A DNA stretch of 64,000 nucleotides from CBDUEF01 sp018063485 (GTDB taxonomy: Bacteria > Pseudomonadota > Alphaproteobacteria > Rhodobacterales > Rhodobacteraceae), in assembly GCA_037045435.1 (NCBI GenBank), contig JBAOID010000016.1:62001-126000 (forward strand). Reading direction: 5' to 3'. This document shows, piece after piece, positions 25,681-34,440 of this stretch. The position numbers and the translations under genes were made by a program. A model generated the notes under the pieces. That model was not told the DNA's origin and made no database searches. It saw only the letters and a list, made by a program, of their open reading frames with translations. Position 1 is the first letter of the stretch, and the number at the start of each line of letters is the position of its first letter.

Positions 25681-26418
25681 TCAAGTGGTCCAGCCGCCGT
25701 CGATCACATGTTCGGTGCCCGTGGTAAAGCCGGATTTGTCAGCCGCCAGATAGCAGACCAGTGCGGCAATCTCGTCGGGATGGCCCAAGCGGCCCATGGC
25801 CTGGCGGGCGATAAAGGCTTTCAGTGCGCCGTCATAATCCCCCGTCGCTTTCAGCCGCTCGTGCAGGCTGGGGCTATCAACCGTGCCGGGGCAGATCGCA
25901 TTACAGCGAATACCTTTGGTGACATAATCGGCGGCGACAGCGCGGGTGAGGCCAACGACAGCGGCCTTGGAGGCCGAGTAAACCGCGCGGTTGATCGGGC
26001 CTTTTTTTGGTCCGGCGACCGAGGACATGTTGATGATCGAGCCTGCGCCCTTGGTGAGCATTCCGGGCAAAAAGGCGCGGATCATCCGAAATTGTGCCTT
26101 GGCGTTAAGATCAAAGGCGAAATCCCATTCCGCTTCGGTCGCTTCAAGAATGGTTCCATTATGGACCACACCTGCGCAGTTGAAGAGGATATCGGCCGGG
26201 CCGATTTCTTTGGCAAAGGCCGTAATCGCAGCCGCGTCCAGAACATTCAAAACCTGCGCCTCAATTCCGGGGATTTGTCCGAGTTCGGCCACCAGTTTCG
26301 AGTTGATGTCAGTCGCAAAAACCTTTGCTCCCTCGCGCGCCATGCGTTCAGCACTGGCGCGGCCGATGCCTTGGCCTGCGGCGGTAATGACTGCGGTTTT
26401 ACCCTGAAGTCGTTTCAT
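25681..26418 (-). CDS. SDR-family NAD(P)-dependent oxidoreductase
   Basis: 245 residues, classical short-chain dehydrogenase. Cofactor motif TAAGQGIGRASAERMAREGAKVFATDIN near residues 12-40 (Asp after beta-2 favours NAD+), NCAGVV near 80, catalytic Ser in NMSSVAG near 133, YSASKAAV near 147, and C-terminal GTEHVIDGGWTT. Overall like BDH2/DHRS6-type or 2-keto-3-deoxy-fuconate dehydrogenases; the substrate is not certain. Third gene of a minus-strand run after the DUF6524 and VOC genes (62 nt gap). Confidence 0.88.
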   Translation of the reverse strand: MKRLQGKTAVITAAGQGIGRASAERMAREGAKVFATDINSKLVAELGQIPGIEAQVLNVLDAAAITAFAKEIGPADILFNCAGVVHNGTILEATEAEWDFAFDLNAKAQFRMIRAFLPGMLTKGAGSIINMSSVAGPKKGPINRAVYSASKAAVVGLTRAVAADYVTKGIRCNAICPGTVDSPSLHERLKATGDYDGALKAFIARQAMGRLGHPDEIAALVCYLAADKSGFTTGTEHVIDGGWTT

Positions 26419-26480
26419 GTCTTTTTCCTTTTGCCATGCCGGGCGTGCCGATTGGGCTTTGGGTTGTCATACCCTGCCTG

Positions 26481-26861
26481 TCAGGGCGCGATTTCGCAGA
26501 CGGCTGAGAGTTTGTGACCATCAGGATCGCGCAGATAACAGGCATAGAAATGCTCACCATAGCGGCGCAGGCCGGGTTTACCCTCATCTGTGCCACCGGC
26601 GGCAAGGCCTGCGGCGTGGAACGCATCGACAGCGGCGCGGGTTTTGGCCTCGAAAGCGGGCATCGAGCCGTTGGCCGTGGTGGCTGGTTCTTTGTTGTAG
26701 GGAGGGCCAACCCAGAACTGGATGCGGCCGTCGGGTGCGCCGTAGCCGATTTCTTCGGCATCTTCATGGCGCAGGGCAAGGCCGAGGGTCGGCATTACGG
26801 CCTGATAAAAGGTCTTGGCGCGGGGCAGATTATTGGTGCCCAGGGTGATATAGAGAAACAT
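26481..26861 (-). CDS. VOC-family (glyoxalase/dioxygenase-like) protein
   Basis: 126 residues, one VOC unit: FLYITLGTNNLPRAKTFYQAVMPTLGL at the N-terminus, IQFWVGPPYNKEPAT in the middle, FHAAGLAAGGTDEGKPGLRRYGEHFYACYLRDPDGHKLSAVCE at the end. Metal-ligand positions are only partly kept, so enzyme activity is uncertain. Its ATG overlaps the stop of the DUF6524 gene (TGATG), so translation is coupled. Confidence 0.85.
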   Translation of the reverse strand: MFLYITLGTNNLPRAKTFYQAVMPTLGLALRHEDAEEIGYGAPDGRIQFWVGPPYNKEPATTANGSMPAFEAKTRAAVDAFHAAGLAAGGTDEGKPGLRRYGEHFYACYLRDPDGHKLSAVCEIAP

Positions 26862-27256
26862 CAGCTTTCCACTTCATCGACGGTAGCCTGACCCGACAGG
26901 CGTTGGCGCAAGATGCTCCAGCTTAACCCGATACCAAGGATCACCGACAGCGCGAAGATGCCCAGCCACAGGTTCAGCGAGGGATTTTGCAAGGTCAGGA
27001 TGCCTTTGTCGATCAGCACCCAGACCAGCGCCGCCACGATTGCACTGATCAAGATGATTCCAAAGGCGCCGATCGAGCGGATGGTGGCACCGACATAGAT
27101 CAGGTAACCCACGCCCAACAGCAGGCCCAACAGCAAGGTCAGCGGCATTTGTGCAGACCAATTGGCCTCGGCCCAGCGCGTAAAGTTGTATTGCGTGGGG
27201 TTGTAAGTGATCGACAGCAGCGAAAACGCCCCCAACCAGCGCAGAAAAATCCCCAT
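26861..27256 (-). CDS. DUF6524-type inner-membrane protein
   Basis: 131 residues from the ATG at 27256 (MGIFLRWLGAFSLLSITYNPTQYNFTRWAE); the frame is open further upstream, but that part is not hydrophobic. Four membrane segments: FLRWLGAFSLLSITYNP, LTLLLGLLLGVGYLIYVGA, FGIILISAIVAALVWVL, LWLGIFALSVILGIGLSWS. Conserved small membrane protein of unknown function in Rhodobacterales. Preceded on the minus strand by GGGGGAGAT. Confidence 0.7.
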   Translation of the reverse strand: MGIFLRWLGAFSLLSITYNPTQYNFTRWAEANWSAQMPLTLLLGLLLGVGYLIYVGATIRSIGAFGIILISAIVAALVWVLIDKGILTLQNPSLNLWLGIFALSVILGIGLSWSILRQRLSGQATVDEVES

Positions 27257-27387
27257 ATCTCCCCCTTTTCTGCTGCCCGATGTCACAGGATCGGGCTTTG
27301 CCATGTTTTACATGATTTAGCGGTTTCGCCCGCGTAAAGCTATGGGTATAGGTCATGCGGTTTTTGCCACAAACGCTAGGATATGCC

Positions 27388-28680
27388 ATGGCCAATGTTG
27401 TCGTCGTCGGAGCCCAGTGGGGAGACGAGGGAAAAGGGAAGATCGTCGACTGGCTTTCAGAGCGAGCCGATGTGATTGCCCGTTTTCAAGGTGGCCACAA
27501 TGCCGGACATACTCTGGTCATCGAGGGCAAGGTTTACAAGCTGAACCTTTTGCCCAGCGGTATTGTGCGCGGCGGCAAGCTGAGTGTGATTGGCAATGGC
27601 GTGGTGGTTGATCCGTGGCATCTGGTCACCGAGATCGAAAAGCTGCGCGGGCAGGGGGTGGATGTCAGCCCCGAAAACCTGATGGTTGCCGAGAACGCAT
27701 CGCTGATCTTGCCGATCCATGGCGAGTTGGACCGGGCCCGTGAGGGGCAGATTGGCGTGGCCAAGATCGGCACCACCGGGCGCGGGATTGGTCCGGCCTA
27801 TGAGGATAAGGTGGGTCGGCGGGCGATTTGGGTGGCGGATCTGGCCGATGAGGCAACACTGGTTGCGCGGGTGGATCGCCTGATGGGCCATCATGATGCG
27901 TTGCGTCGGGGTCTGGGGGTCGAACCGATTGATCGTGAGGCGCTGATGGCGGCGCTGCGCGAGATTGCGCCGCAGGTCTTGCCCTATGCCAAGCCGGTAT
28001 GGAAGGTGCTGACCGAGGCGCGCCGGGCTGGAAAACGGATCTTGTTCGAGGGTGCGCAGGGGGCTTTGCTGGATATTGATTTCGGCACCTATCCGTTTGT
28101 GACAAGTTCAAATGTGATTGCCGGGCAGGCAGCAACCGGCGTGGGCCTTGGGCCGACGGCGATTGACTTCGTGCTGGGGATCGTGAAGGCCTACACCACG
28201 CGGGTCGGCGAAGGCCCGTTCCCGGCCGAGTTGTTTGATGCCGATGGTGATCGTTTGGGGACGCGCGGGCATGAGTTCGGCACCGTGACCGGGCGCAAGC
28301 GGCGGTGCGGGTGGTTTGATGCGGTGCTGGTGCGCCAGACTTGCGCGACATCAGGCGTGTCAGGGATTGCACTGACCAAACTCGACGTTCTGGATGGGTT
28401 CGAAGTGCTGAGAATCTGTGTGGGCTATGATCTGGACGGCGAGCGACTGGACTATCTGCCGACGGCAGCAGATCAGCAGGCGCGGTGCAAGCCGATATAT
28501 GAGGAACTGCCGGGCTGGTCGGAAACAACGGCAGGCGCGCGGTCATGGGCCGAATTGCCGGGGGCTGCGATCAAATATGTGCGCCGCATCGAAGAGTTGA
28601 TCCAATGCCCGGTGGCGCTGCTGTCTACCAGCCCCGAACGCGATGACACGATCCTTGTCACCGACCCTTTTGCTGATTGA
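27388..28680 (+). CDS. purA: Adenylosuccinate synthetase
   Basis: 430 residues. Joins IMP and aspartate with GTP in AMP synthesis. N-terminal ANVVVVGAQWGDEGKGKIVDWLSE with the GTP loop, GGHNAGHT near residue 39, GTTGRGIGPAYEDK near 128, FEGAQGALLDIDFGTYPFVTSSN near 220, and KLDVLDGFE near 330. Start is the ATG at 27388, directly before the conserved N-terminus; an in-frame upstream ATG at 27355 adds unrelated residues. DUF2842 follows 9 nt downstream. Confidence 0.96.
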   Translation: MANVVVVGAQWGDEGKGKIVDWLSERADVIARFQGGHNAGHTLVIEGKVYKLNLLPSGIVRGGKLSVIGNGVVVDPWHLVTEIEKLRGQGVDVSPENLMVAENASLILPIHGELDRAREGQIGVAKIGTTGRGIGPAYEDKVGRRAIWVADLADEATLVARVDRLMGHHDALRRGLGVEPIDREALMAALREIAPQVLPYAKPVWKVLTEARRAGKRILFEGAQGALLDIDFGTYPFVTSSNVIAGQAATGVGLGPTAIDFVLGIVKAYTTRVGEGPFPAELFDADGDRLGTRGHEFGTVTGRKRRCGWFDAVLVRQTCATSGVSGIALTKLDVLDGFEVLRICVGYDLDGERLDYLPTAADQQARCKPIYEELPGWSETTAGARSWAELPGAAIKYVRRIEELIQCPVALLSTSPERDDTILVTDPFAD

Positions 28681-28689
28681 GGTGGAGGC

Positions 28690-28923
28690 ATGGCGCTAGG
28701 CTATAAGGCGCGCAAGCGGTTGTCTTTGCTGATCCTTCTGGTGGGGATGCCGGTCTATGTGGTTTTGGCGGTGACGCTGATGAACCATATCCAACGCCTG
28801 CCGATCTGGGCTGAGGTGCCTGCCTATGTGGTCTTGGGTTTTGGTTGGATCTTGCCATTCCGGGCGGTGTTTCTGGGGGTGGGGCAACCTGATCCAGATA
28901 CGAAAAAGGCGGAAGAGTCCTAG
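28690..28923 (+). CDS. DUF2842 small membrane protein
   Basis: 77 residues with two membrane segments (RLSLLILLVGMPVYVVLAVTLM and VPAYVVLGFGWILPFRAVFLGVG). Conserved in alphaproteobacteria, function unknown; usually next to purA as here. AGGTGGAGGC ribosome site before ATG 28690. Its last codons and stop form one arm of a hairpin terminator serving the convergent gene. Confidence 0.85.
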   Translation: MALGYKARKRLSLLILLVGMPVYVVLAVTLMNHIQRLPIWAEVPAYVVLGFGWILPFRAVFLGVGQPDPDTKKAEES

Positions 28924-28934
28924 CTCTTCCGCCT
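28903..28934 (-). terminator. Intrinsic terminator for the 28960-31242 gene, overlapping the DUF2842 3' end
   Basis: Perfect 11-bp stem: AGGCGGAAGAG at 28907-28917 and CTCTTCCGCCT at 28924-28934 with loop TCCTAG, the loop containing the DUF2842 stop codon. On the minus strand it is followed by TTTTTCG, so it works best for the minus-strand gene ending at 28960; for the plus strand there is no T run. Confidence 0.75.
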
Positions 28935-28959
28935 CATCGTTGGGGGATGAGTGGCAGCC

Positions 28960-31242
28960 TCAGCCCGCGATTCTTTTTGCCTCAGCCAGAAAAGGCGACC
29001 GCTCGGTCAGTGCATAGCTGCCGCTGTCCATCCGGGTGATGCGGCCCTGGCGCAGCAAGGTGCCAAAGCTGCGCAGCTGATCTTCGCGGCTGATGTCTTC
29101 CGCTTCGGGCAAGGCGCGCATCTGGTTCAACAGATGCCGCCGCGAAAATTCCGGGCGTTTGAGCACTTCGGCGCAATAGACCGCTGCGGCCTCCAGCATT
29201 TCGGAAAGCTCGCTGGCACCCAGAGCTTCGGCAAATTCCGCAAAATTCTGGCTGTCTGCGAACATGTTTTCGGCTTGCTCGTCCTGTGGCGCAACGATTT
29301 GTTCCGGCGCAATCGAGGATGTTACGCGGCGCGGGCGCACCGGGACGATTGCGGGTTTGGGCATGGCAGGGGCCACAGGCGCGCGGTCGATGCGCAGTTC
29401 GGAAACCAGCACCAAAGGCGTCAGCCGCTCGTGGCTGGTGGTGCCGCGATCGCCGCCTGTTGCCTTGCCGTTGTCGCTGGCAATCGATGGGCGACGGGGG
29501 CTTACGGCGCGGTCAAAATCGCTGCGATAGGCGCTTTCCACCGTATCTTTGGCAAAATCCATGCCGGTGATCATGCGCTCGGCCTCGGTGGCGGCGACGG
29601 CGGCCTTGAGATGGGCGACGGCGGATTGGCGCCGCTTGGTGTCGGCGCTGTCCATGGCCGAATTGGCCTGAGCGATCAGGCGCGACATTGCGGCATCCTC
29701 GTCATCCAACGAAAGCTGTTTGCGTGGCTCGGGCATCGCAGCAGGCGGCGCGGTAAGGGCCGAGCTCGCTTGTGCCGTGCTTTCATCGTCGGGGGAGGCG
29801 ATGGCGGCCAATGCGGCGGCAAGGTCATCATCTGGCGTGCGGCTATGGGTTTCTGCTTCCAGAGCAGCGAGTTCGGCCTGCAAAGCCGCTTCCGCATCGG
29901 CCGACAGCAGGCTCGGACTGGCGGCGTCAGGTTCAGCAGCCGGGGTCTGAATCGCGGCATCATTGCGACGAATCCGGATCACCCTTGCGCGGGCGCGCTG
30001 GGGTTTGACGGCATCGAGTTCGGCGACAGGCTCTGACGTTTCTGCGCCGTCGTCCGGCACGTCAAGGCTCGTGCTTTCGGAGGCAGGCCGAAGGTTGTCC
30101 GCCGGGGTGGTTTCAGGGGTGATTTGCTGAACACTCTCGACCGATTCGTCGTCACTTTCTGCTTCGGGATCAATCATCGCACCAAGTGAAGCGAGCAGGG
30201 CATCATCTGCCGCGTTGTCCAGTGCTGCGGTATCGGGGTCAACTCCTTCGGGCTGACTTGCTGCAAGGGCGATGTCTTCGGCCAGTGCGTCGTCACCAAA
30301 GGCAGTGCCATGGGCGAGCGGGGCGAAGTCATCGTCACTATAGCGCAAGTCCGAAGTCAGATCGGCAGCAGCGTCAGGCATGGCAGGATCGGGCATGGCA
30401 GGATGAGGTGCATGTTGCGCTGCAAACTGGGCGCCAAGCCCATCGAGCAGAGCCAGATCGTCCAGACCCTGTGACGAGGTGATGGTGTCCTCGGGGGTGA
30501 AGTCTTCGGAGATGTCATATGAAAAATCGACCGGCCCCGGTGCAGCGGGCTGCGGGGTTGGTGCTGTATTGGCGGCCATCTCTGGCTCGCAGACAGGATC
30601 GGTGACGATCAATCCGCCAAGAGAATCTGCGTCAAACGTGTCATGGGCAGCAAAGGTCGAGTCGTGCTGTTCGCTCTCGGGATCAAATCCGCTGGGCTCA
30701 ACCCGTGCGATCGAGGTCTCTTCGGATTCAAGATCAGCAAGAGCTGCAAGCATGTCACTTGAAAGTTGATTTTCGCTGAAATCGGAATCTTCTGCGAATT
30801 CGGGGAAATCCCCGGTGGCGGGTGTAGGGAATGGCGCTGCTGACTGGGCTGCGCGCAAACGTGACAGTTTGGCGGCAACCGATTCGACGGCAGGGTGCGA
30901 GCCATCAGCAACCGCTTGAACTTCCGGCGCAAGGCTGGGGGCTACGGGCAGGGCCACCGGTTGGGGGGCCGGGAAATGGCCATCGGCATCCTCGGCGCGC
31001 AGGATCACACCGTTTTCGTTGACCTTGGCTTCGACCCGGCGCTGGATTTCGCGCTCGGCGATCCTGTGCAGCATGGCGGCATCGGGGGTGGGTGGTTCGG
31101 CCCCGAAATAGCGGTCATCCGCCGCCAGATCGCGAAAATATTCCGCAATCGCTTTCATGGTGTTGAATGGTTCCTCAAACCCCTCCAAAGTGCAGGAGAA
31201 GGTGCCGTAAGAAACCGTAAGAATTTTACTCGCACCTATCAT
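28960..31242 (-). CDS. Conserved alphaproteobacterial protein with acidic low-complexity middle
   Basis: 760 residues, not assigned. The N-terminus (MIGASKILTVSYGTFSCTLEGFEEPFNTMKAIAEYFRDLAADDRYFGAEPPTPD) and the C-terminal 70 residues (MLEAAAVYCAEVLKRPEFSRRHLLNQMRALPEAEDISREDQLRSFGTLLRQGRI) look structured and are family-conserved in Rhodobacterales from memory. About 550 residues between are rich in Asp, Glu, Ala, Ser and Pro, and likely disordered. No signal peptide or membrane segment. Orthologues carry unreliable names such as CheA-like; no histidine kinase motif is present. The shape suggests a cytoplasmic scaffold. Terminator at 28903-28934. Confidence 0.75.
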   Translation of the reverse strand: MIGASKILTVSYGTFSCTLEGFEEPFNTMKAIAEYFRDLAADDRYFGAEPPTPDAAMLHRIAEREIQRRVEAKVNENGVILRAEDADGHFPAPQPVALPVAPSLAPEVQAVADGSHPAVESVAAKLSRLRAAQSAAPFPTPATGDFPEFAEDSDFSENQLSSDMLAALADLESEETSIARVEPSGFDPESEQHDSTFAAHDTFDADSLGGLIVTDPVCEPEMAANTAPTPQPAAPGPVDFSYDISEDFTPEDTITSSQGLDDLALLDGLGAQFAAQHAPHPAMPDPAMPDAAADLTSDLRYSDDDFAPLAHGTAFGDDALAEDIALAASQPEGVDPDTAALDNAADDALLASLGAMIDPEAESDDESVESVQQITPETTPADNLRPASESTSLDVPDDGAETSEPVAELDAVKPQRARARVIRIRRNDAAIQTPAAEPDAASPSLLSADAEAALQAELAALEAETHSRTPDDDLAAALAAIASPDDESTAQASSALTAPPAAMPEPRKQLSLDDEDAAMSRLIAQANSAMDSADTKRRQSAVAHLKAAVAATEAERMITGMDFAKDTVESAYRSDFDRAVSPRRPSIASDNGKATGGDRGTTSHERLTPLVLVSELRIDRAPVAPAMPKPAIVPVRPRRVTSSIAPEQIVAPQDEQAENMFADSQNFAEFAEALGASELSEMLEAAAVYCAEVLKRPEFSRRHLLNQMRALPEAEDISREDQLRSFGTLLRQGRITRMDSGSYALTERSPFLAEAKRIAG

Positions 31243-31384
31243 CAGGATGCTCGCTTTCTGCCAAGTTCGTTAAAGACAAACTGCCGGGGTAAGGGTTCAA
31301 TTCCGTGGACAGAACGCGGTCATTTGAAGGATTGATTGTGTTCAAGCAACCAGTGATCTGCCTCAATTCAGGAACAGTATCGGT

Positions 31385-32077
31385 ATGAAAACGGCAATTG
31401 TCCAATCACAGGGCGGGGTAACTTTGGCGGGCGGGGCGGCTTTTACGCAGGGTTTGCTGAAAAAGGCGCTCGCATTGGCCCCGGTGATGGTAGCGGCGGA
31501 CAGCGGTGCCGATCGGCTATTGGCTTTGGGGCATGAGCCGGAGGCGGTAATTGGCGATTTCGATTCGATTTCGGATCAGGCGCGGGAGTGCCTAGCAGGG
31601 CGTCTGCATGAAATCGCCGAACAGGAGACCACCGATTTCGACAAGGCGTTGCGATCAGTTGCCGCCCCTTTTGTGCTGGGGGTGGGGTTTGATGGTGCGC
31701 GGCTTGATCATGGATTGGCAGCGCTGAACGGGTTGGTGCGTCACCCGGACCGGCTGTGTATTTTGCTGGGGGCCAAGGATCTGGTTTGTTTGGCCCCGAT
31801 GGAAATCGAGATGCGCCTGCCGGTGGGGATGCGGTTGTCGCTGTTTCCGATGGGGGAGGTGAGGGGGGAAAGCGAGGGTCTGCGCTGGCCGTTGCACGGC
31901 TTGGCCTTTGCGCCAGACGCCATGATCGGCACCAGCAATGAGGTGAGTGCGGCGCGGGTGCGGCTGCGGTTCTCAGCGCGCAAGATGCTGTTGATTGCGC
32001 CGCTCAGGGCGTTGCGTCCGGTTCTGCAAGGCTTTGGGTGGCCAGATTTCGGTCGCTCTGACGCTCGCGCAAGATGA
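31385..32077 (+). CDS. thiN: Thiamine diphosphokinase
   Basis: 230 residues. Transfers pyrophosphate from ATP to thiamine to form the cofactor ThDP. Conserved APVMVAADSGADRLLALGHEPEAVIGDFDSIS near residues 31-63, EQETTDFDKALR near 80, GFDGARLDHGLAALNGL near 103, and GTSNEVSAARVRLRF near 190. The last 74 nt overlap the 3' end of the convergent transporter gene. No ribosome site of note; ATG 31385 fits the first strand. No thi genes or THI element nearby. Confidence 0.88.
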   Translation: MKTAIVQSQGGVTLAGGAAFTQGLLKKALALAPVMVAADSGADRLLALGHEPEAVIGDFDSISDQARECLAGRLHEIAEQETTDFDKALRSVAAPFVLGVGFDGARLDHGLAALNGLVRHPDRLCILLGAKDLVCLAPMEIEMRLPVGMRLSLFPMGEVRGESEGLRWPLHGLAFAPDAMIGTSNEVSAARVRLRFSARKMLLIAPLRALRPVLQGFGWPDFGRSDARAR

Positions 32078-32936
32078 TATAAAGTCCGGAGGCGGTGATG
32101 ATGGCGATACCCGCCCAGGTCAGCGCATTGGGGAAATCGTCAAACACCAGATAGCCAAGGGCGACCGCGGTGATGATCTCAAGGTAATGCATCGGCGCAA
32201 GGGTCGAGGCAGGGGCGAATTTCAGCGCGACGGTCATGCACAGATGCGAGGCTGCGGCCCAGAAGCCGACTCCGAACAGCCAGAGCCAGTTCAGGCCCGT
32301 TGGCCAGACCGGATCGAGATGGGCAATGCTGCCGCCATTGCCCAGCATCAGCACCGGCACACACAGGACGGTGCCGATCAGGGCGGTGTGAAATTGTTGC
32401 AAGACCGGGTGGATATGGGCAGCGATGGCTTGGGTGGTCAGCATGTAGAAGGCGAATGCGAAGGCCGCGCCCAAGGGGAAAAATGCGATCAGTCCGTAAT
32501 TGGAAAGTGAGGGTTGGATCACCAGCAGAGCCCCGGCAAAGCCGATCAATGAGGCGATGATGCGGCGCTGGCCGACCGGGTTGGCAAACAGCAGTTTGCC
32601 CATGATCAGCAAGATGAAGGGTTCGACAAACACAATCGCCAGCGCATCCGCGATGGGCATCACGGTGACGGCGGCGACAAAGCAGAAGGACGAGGCGATC
32701 AGGAACAGGGTGCGCAGGGTCATCAGGCCCCAAAGTCGGCGTGGCAGTCGCAAGCGCAACCCCATCGCGGCGGCGAGCGGAGCCATCAGCAAGCCTTGAA
32801 CCAGAAAGCGCGCGGCGGTGATCTGGCCCACCGGGATGGTCGCGGTTGCGAGTTTCGCGCAGGTGTCAAGCAAGGGGGCCAGCACGCAGAAGGCGAGCAT
32901 GAGCAGAATGCCTGGCAGAACGCGGGGTTGGATCAT
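32004..32936 (-). CDS. DMT-superfamily transporter (EamA family)
   Basis: 310 residues with ten predicted membrane segments in two EamA repeats (GILLMLAFCVLAPLLDTCAKL at the start; second repeat ends AGIAIITASGLYIIL). Start is the ATG of MIQPRVLPGILLM at 32936; the open frame reaches 219 nt further into a spacer repeat without coding character. Probable exporter or importer of a small metabolite, substrate unknown. Its 3' end overlaps thiN by 74 nt in antisense. Confidence 0.85.
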   Translation of the reverse strand: MIQPRVLPGILLMLAFCVLAPLLDTCAKLATATIPVGQITAARFLVQGLLMAPLAAAMGLRLRLPRRLWGLMTLRTLFLIASSFCFVAAVTVMPIADALAIVFVEPFILLIMGKLLFANPVGQRRIIASLIGFAGALLVIQPSLSNYGLIAFFPLGAAFAFAFYMLTTQAIAAHIHPVLQQFHTALIGTVLCVPVLMLGNGGSIAHLDPVWPTGLNWLWLFGVGFWAAASHLCMTVALKFAPASTLAPMHYLEIITAVALGYLVFDDFPNALTWAGIAIITASGLYIILRERQSDRNLATQSLAEPDATP

Positions 32937-32994
32937 TGAGTGCCAGGCGATTGGGTGCAAGAGGGGTGGTCTGAAAGCGACATTGCCGTGTCCT

Positions 32995-33045
32995 TCGCCG
33001 GGGCGTGGGAGCCTCCGGCGGGGATATTTTCCAGACAGATGAAAC
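32995..33045. repeat. Rhodobacteraceae-type spacer repeat (GGCGGGGATATTTT)
   Basis: GGAGCCTCCGGCGGGGATATTTTCCAGACAGATGAAA lies in the 115-bp spacer between sdaA and the DMT gene. The core CTCCGGCGGGGATATTTT is, from memory, a high-copy intergenic motif in Rhodobacteraceae. A degraded relative (CCCCGGTGGGATATTCTTGG) is at about 42990-43010. Confidence 0.55.
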
Positions 33046-33051
33046 CGCGCG

Positions 33052-34431
33052 TCAGCAGTTTGGCACATTGACCGCAAGGCCACCCAGTGAGGTTTCCTTG
33101 TATTTGTCAAGCATGTCCCTGCCGGTCTGACGCATGGTTTCGATACAGGCGTCAAGGCTTACCAGATGGGTGCCATCGCCGCGCAGCGACAGGGAGGCCG
33201 CAGAGATGGCCTTGATCGCACCAAGGCCGTTGCGCTCGATACAAGGCACCTGGACCAGGCCTTTGACCGGATCGCAGGTCATCCCGAGGTGATGCTCAAG
33301 CGCGATTTCGGCGGCGTTTTCAACTTGCATCGGGGTGCCGCCCATCACGGCGCAAAAGGCGGCGGCGGCCATGGCTGCGGCAGAGCCGACCTCGGCCTGA
33401 CAGCCACATTCTGCCCCCGAGATCGAGGCGTTGTGTTTGCAAAGCCCGCCGATGGCCGCGGCAGTCAGCAGGAAATCTCCGATCCTGGTGGCAGAAGCGC
33501 CCGGCACGTGATCAAGGTAATAGCGCAGCACGGCGGGCAGCACGCCGGCCGCACCATTGGTGGGGGCGGTGACGACCTGACCGCCAGCGGCGTTTTCTTC
33601 ATTCACCGACATGGCGTAAAGGATCATCCAGTCGTTGATCACATGCGGGGCGGTCATGTTCTGCCCGTGTTCGGCCAAAAGCGCTTCATGGATGCCTTTG
33701 GCGCGGCGGCGCACCTTGAGACCACCGGGCAGGATGCCGGTGCCTGCCATCCCACGGTTGATGCAGTTGTTCATCACCTCCCAAAGGCGGGCGATGCCTT
33801 GGTCGATCTCTGCGGCTGTGCGGAATTTCAACTCGTTGGCGCGTTTCATCGCGGCGATGGTCAGACCTGAGGCCTTGGCCATCGCCAGCATCTCGTCAGC
33901 GGTTTCAAAAGCGTAGGGCACATCGGCGCGGTTGCGCGATTTGCCGGAGCTGGCAGCGGCGAGTTCGGCATCAGTGAGAACAAAACCGCCGCCGATGGAA
34001 TAATAGGTTTCTTGCAGGATCACATCGCCCTGGGCATCGGTGGCGCGCAGGATCATCGCATTGGCATGGCCGGGCAGTGCGGGGCCATAATCGAACATCA
34101 GATCGGCGGCGGGATCAAAATGCAATGGTGGCAGGCCGGGGGCGTGGATGGTGCGGGTTTGGCGCAGTTCGGTCAAGGTGGCTTCGGCGCGGGCGGCGTC
34201 ATAGCTGGCGGGATCGAAGCCGCACAGGCCCAGAATGGTGGCGCGGTCAGTGGCATGGCCAACGCCGGTAAAGGCGAGCGAGCCATGCAGCGAAGCGCGC
34301 AGGCCGGCGAATTTGAATGGGGAAGCGCGCATGAGATCCACAAAGCGCGCCGCGGCGACCATCGGCCCCATGGTGTGCGAGGAGGAAGGGCCAACGCCCA
34401 CTTTGAACATGTCGAAAACGGAGAGGAACAT
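33052..34431 (-). CDS. sdaA: L-serine ammonia-lyase, iron-sulfur dependent, single chain
   Basis: 459 residues. Deaminates L-serine to pyruvate and ammonia with a [4Fe-4S] cluster. N-terminal beta domain FLSVFDMFKVGVGPSSSHTMGPM, central GTGILPGGLKVRRRAKGIH, cluster Cys residues in LCKHNASISGAECGCQAEVGSA and GMTCDPVKGLVQVPCIERN, and C-terminal YKETSLGGLAVNVPNC, where the final Cys caps the active site in characterised relatives. Nine nt after the GST gene, so co-transcribed. Confidence 0.95.
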   Translation of the reverse strand: MFLSVFDMFKVGVGPSSSHTMGPMVAAARFVDLMRASPFKFAGLRASLHGSLAFTGVGHATDRATILGLCGFDPASYDAARAEATLTELRQTRTIHAPGLPPLHFDPAADLMFDYGPALPGHANAMILRATDAQGDVILQETYYSIGGGFVLTDAELAAASSGKSRNRADVPYAFETADEMLAMAKASGLTIAAMKRANELKFRTAAEIDQGIARLWEVMNNCINRGMAGTGILPGGLKVRRRAKGIHEALLAEHGQNMTAPHVINDWMILYAMSVNEENAAGGQVVTAPTNGAAGVLPAVLRYYLDHVPGASATRIGDFLLTAAAIGGLCKHNASISGAECGCQAEVGSAAAMAAAAFCAVMGGTPMQVENAAEIALEHHLGMTCDPVKGLVQVPCIERNGLGAIKAISAASLSLRGDGTHLVSLDACIETMRQTGRDMLDKYKETSLGGLAVNVPNC

Positions 34432-34440
34432 GGGGGCTGC

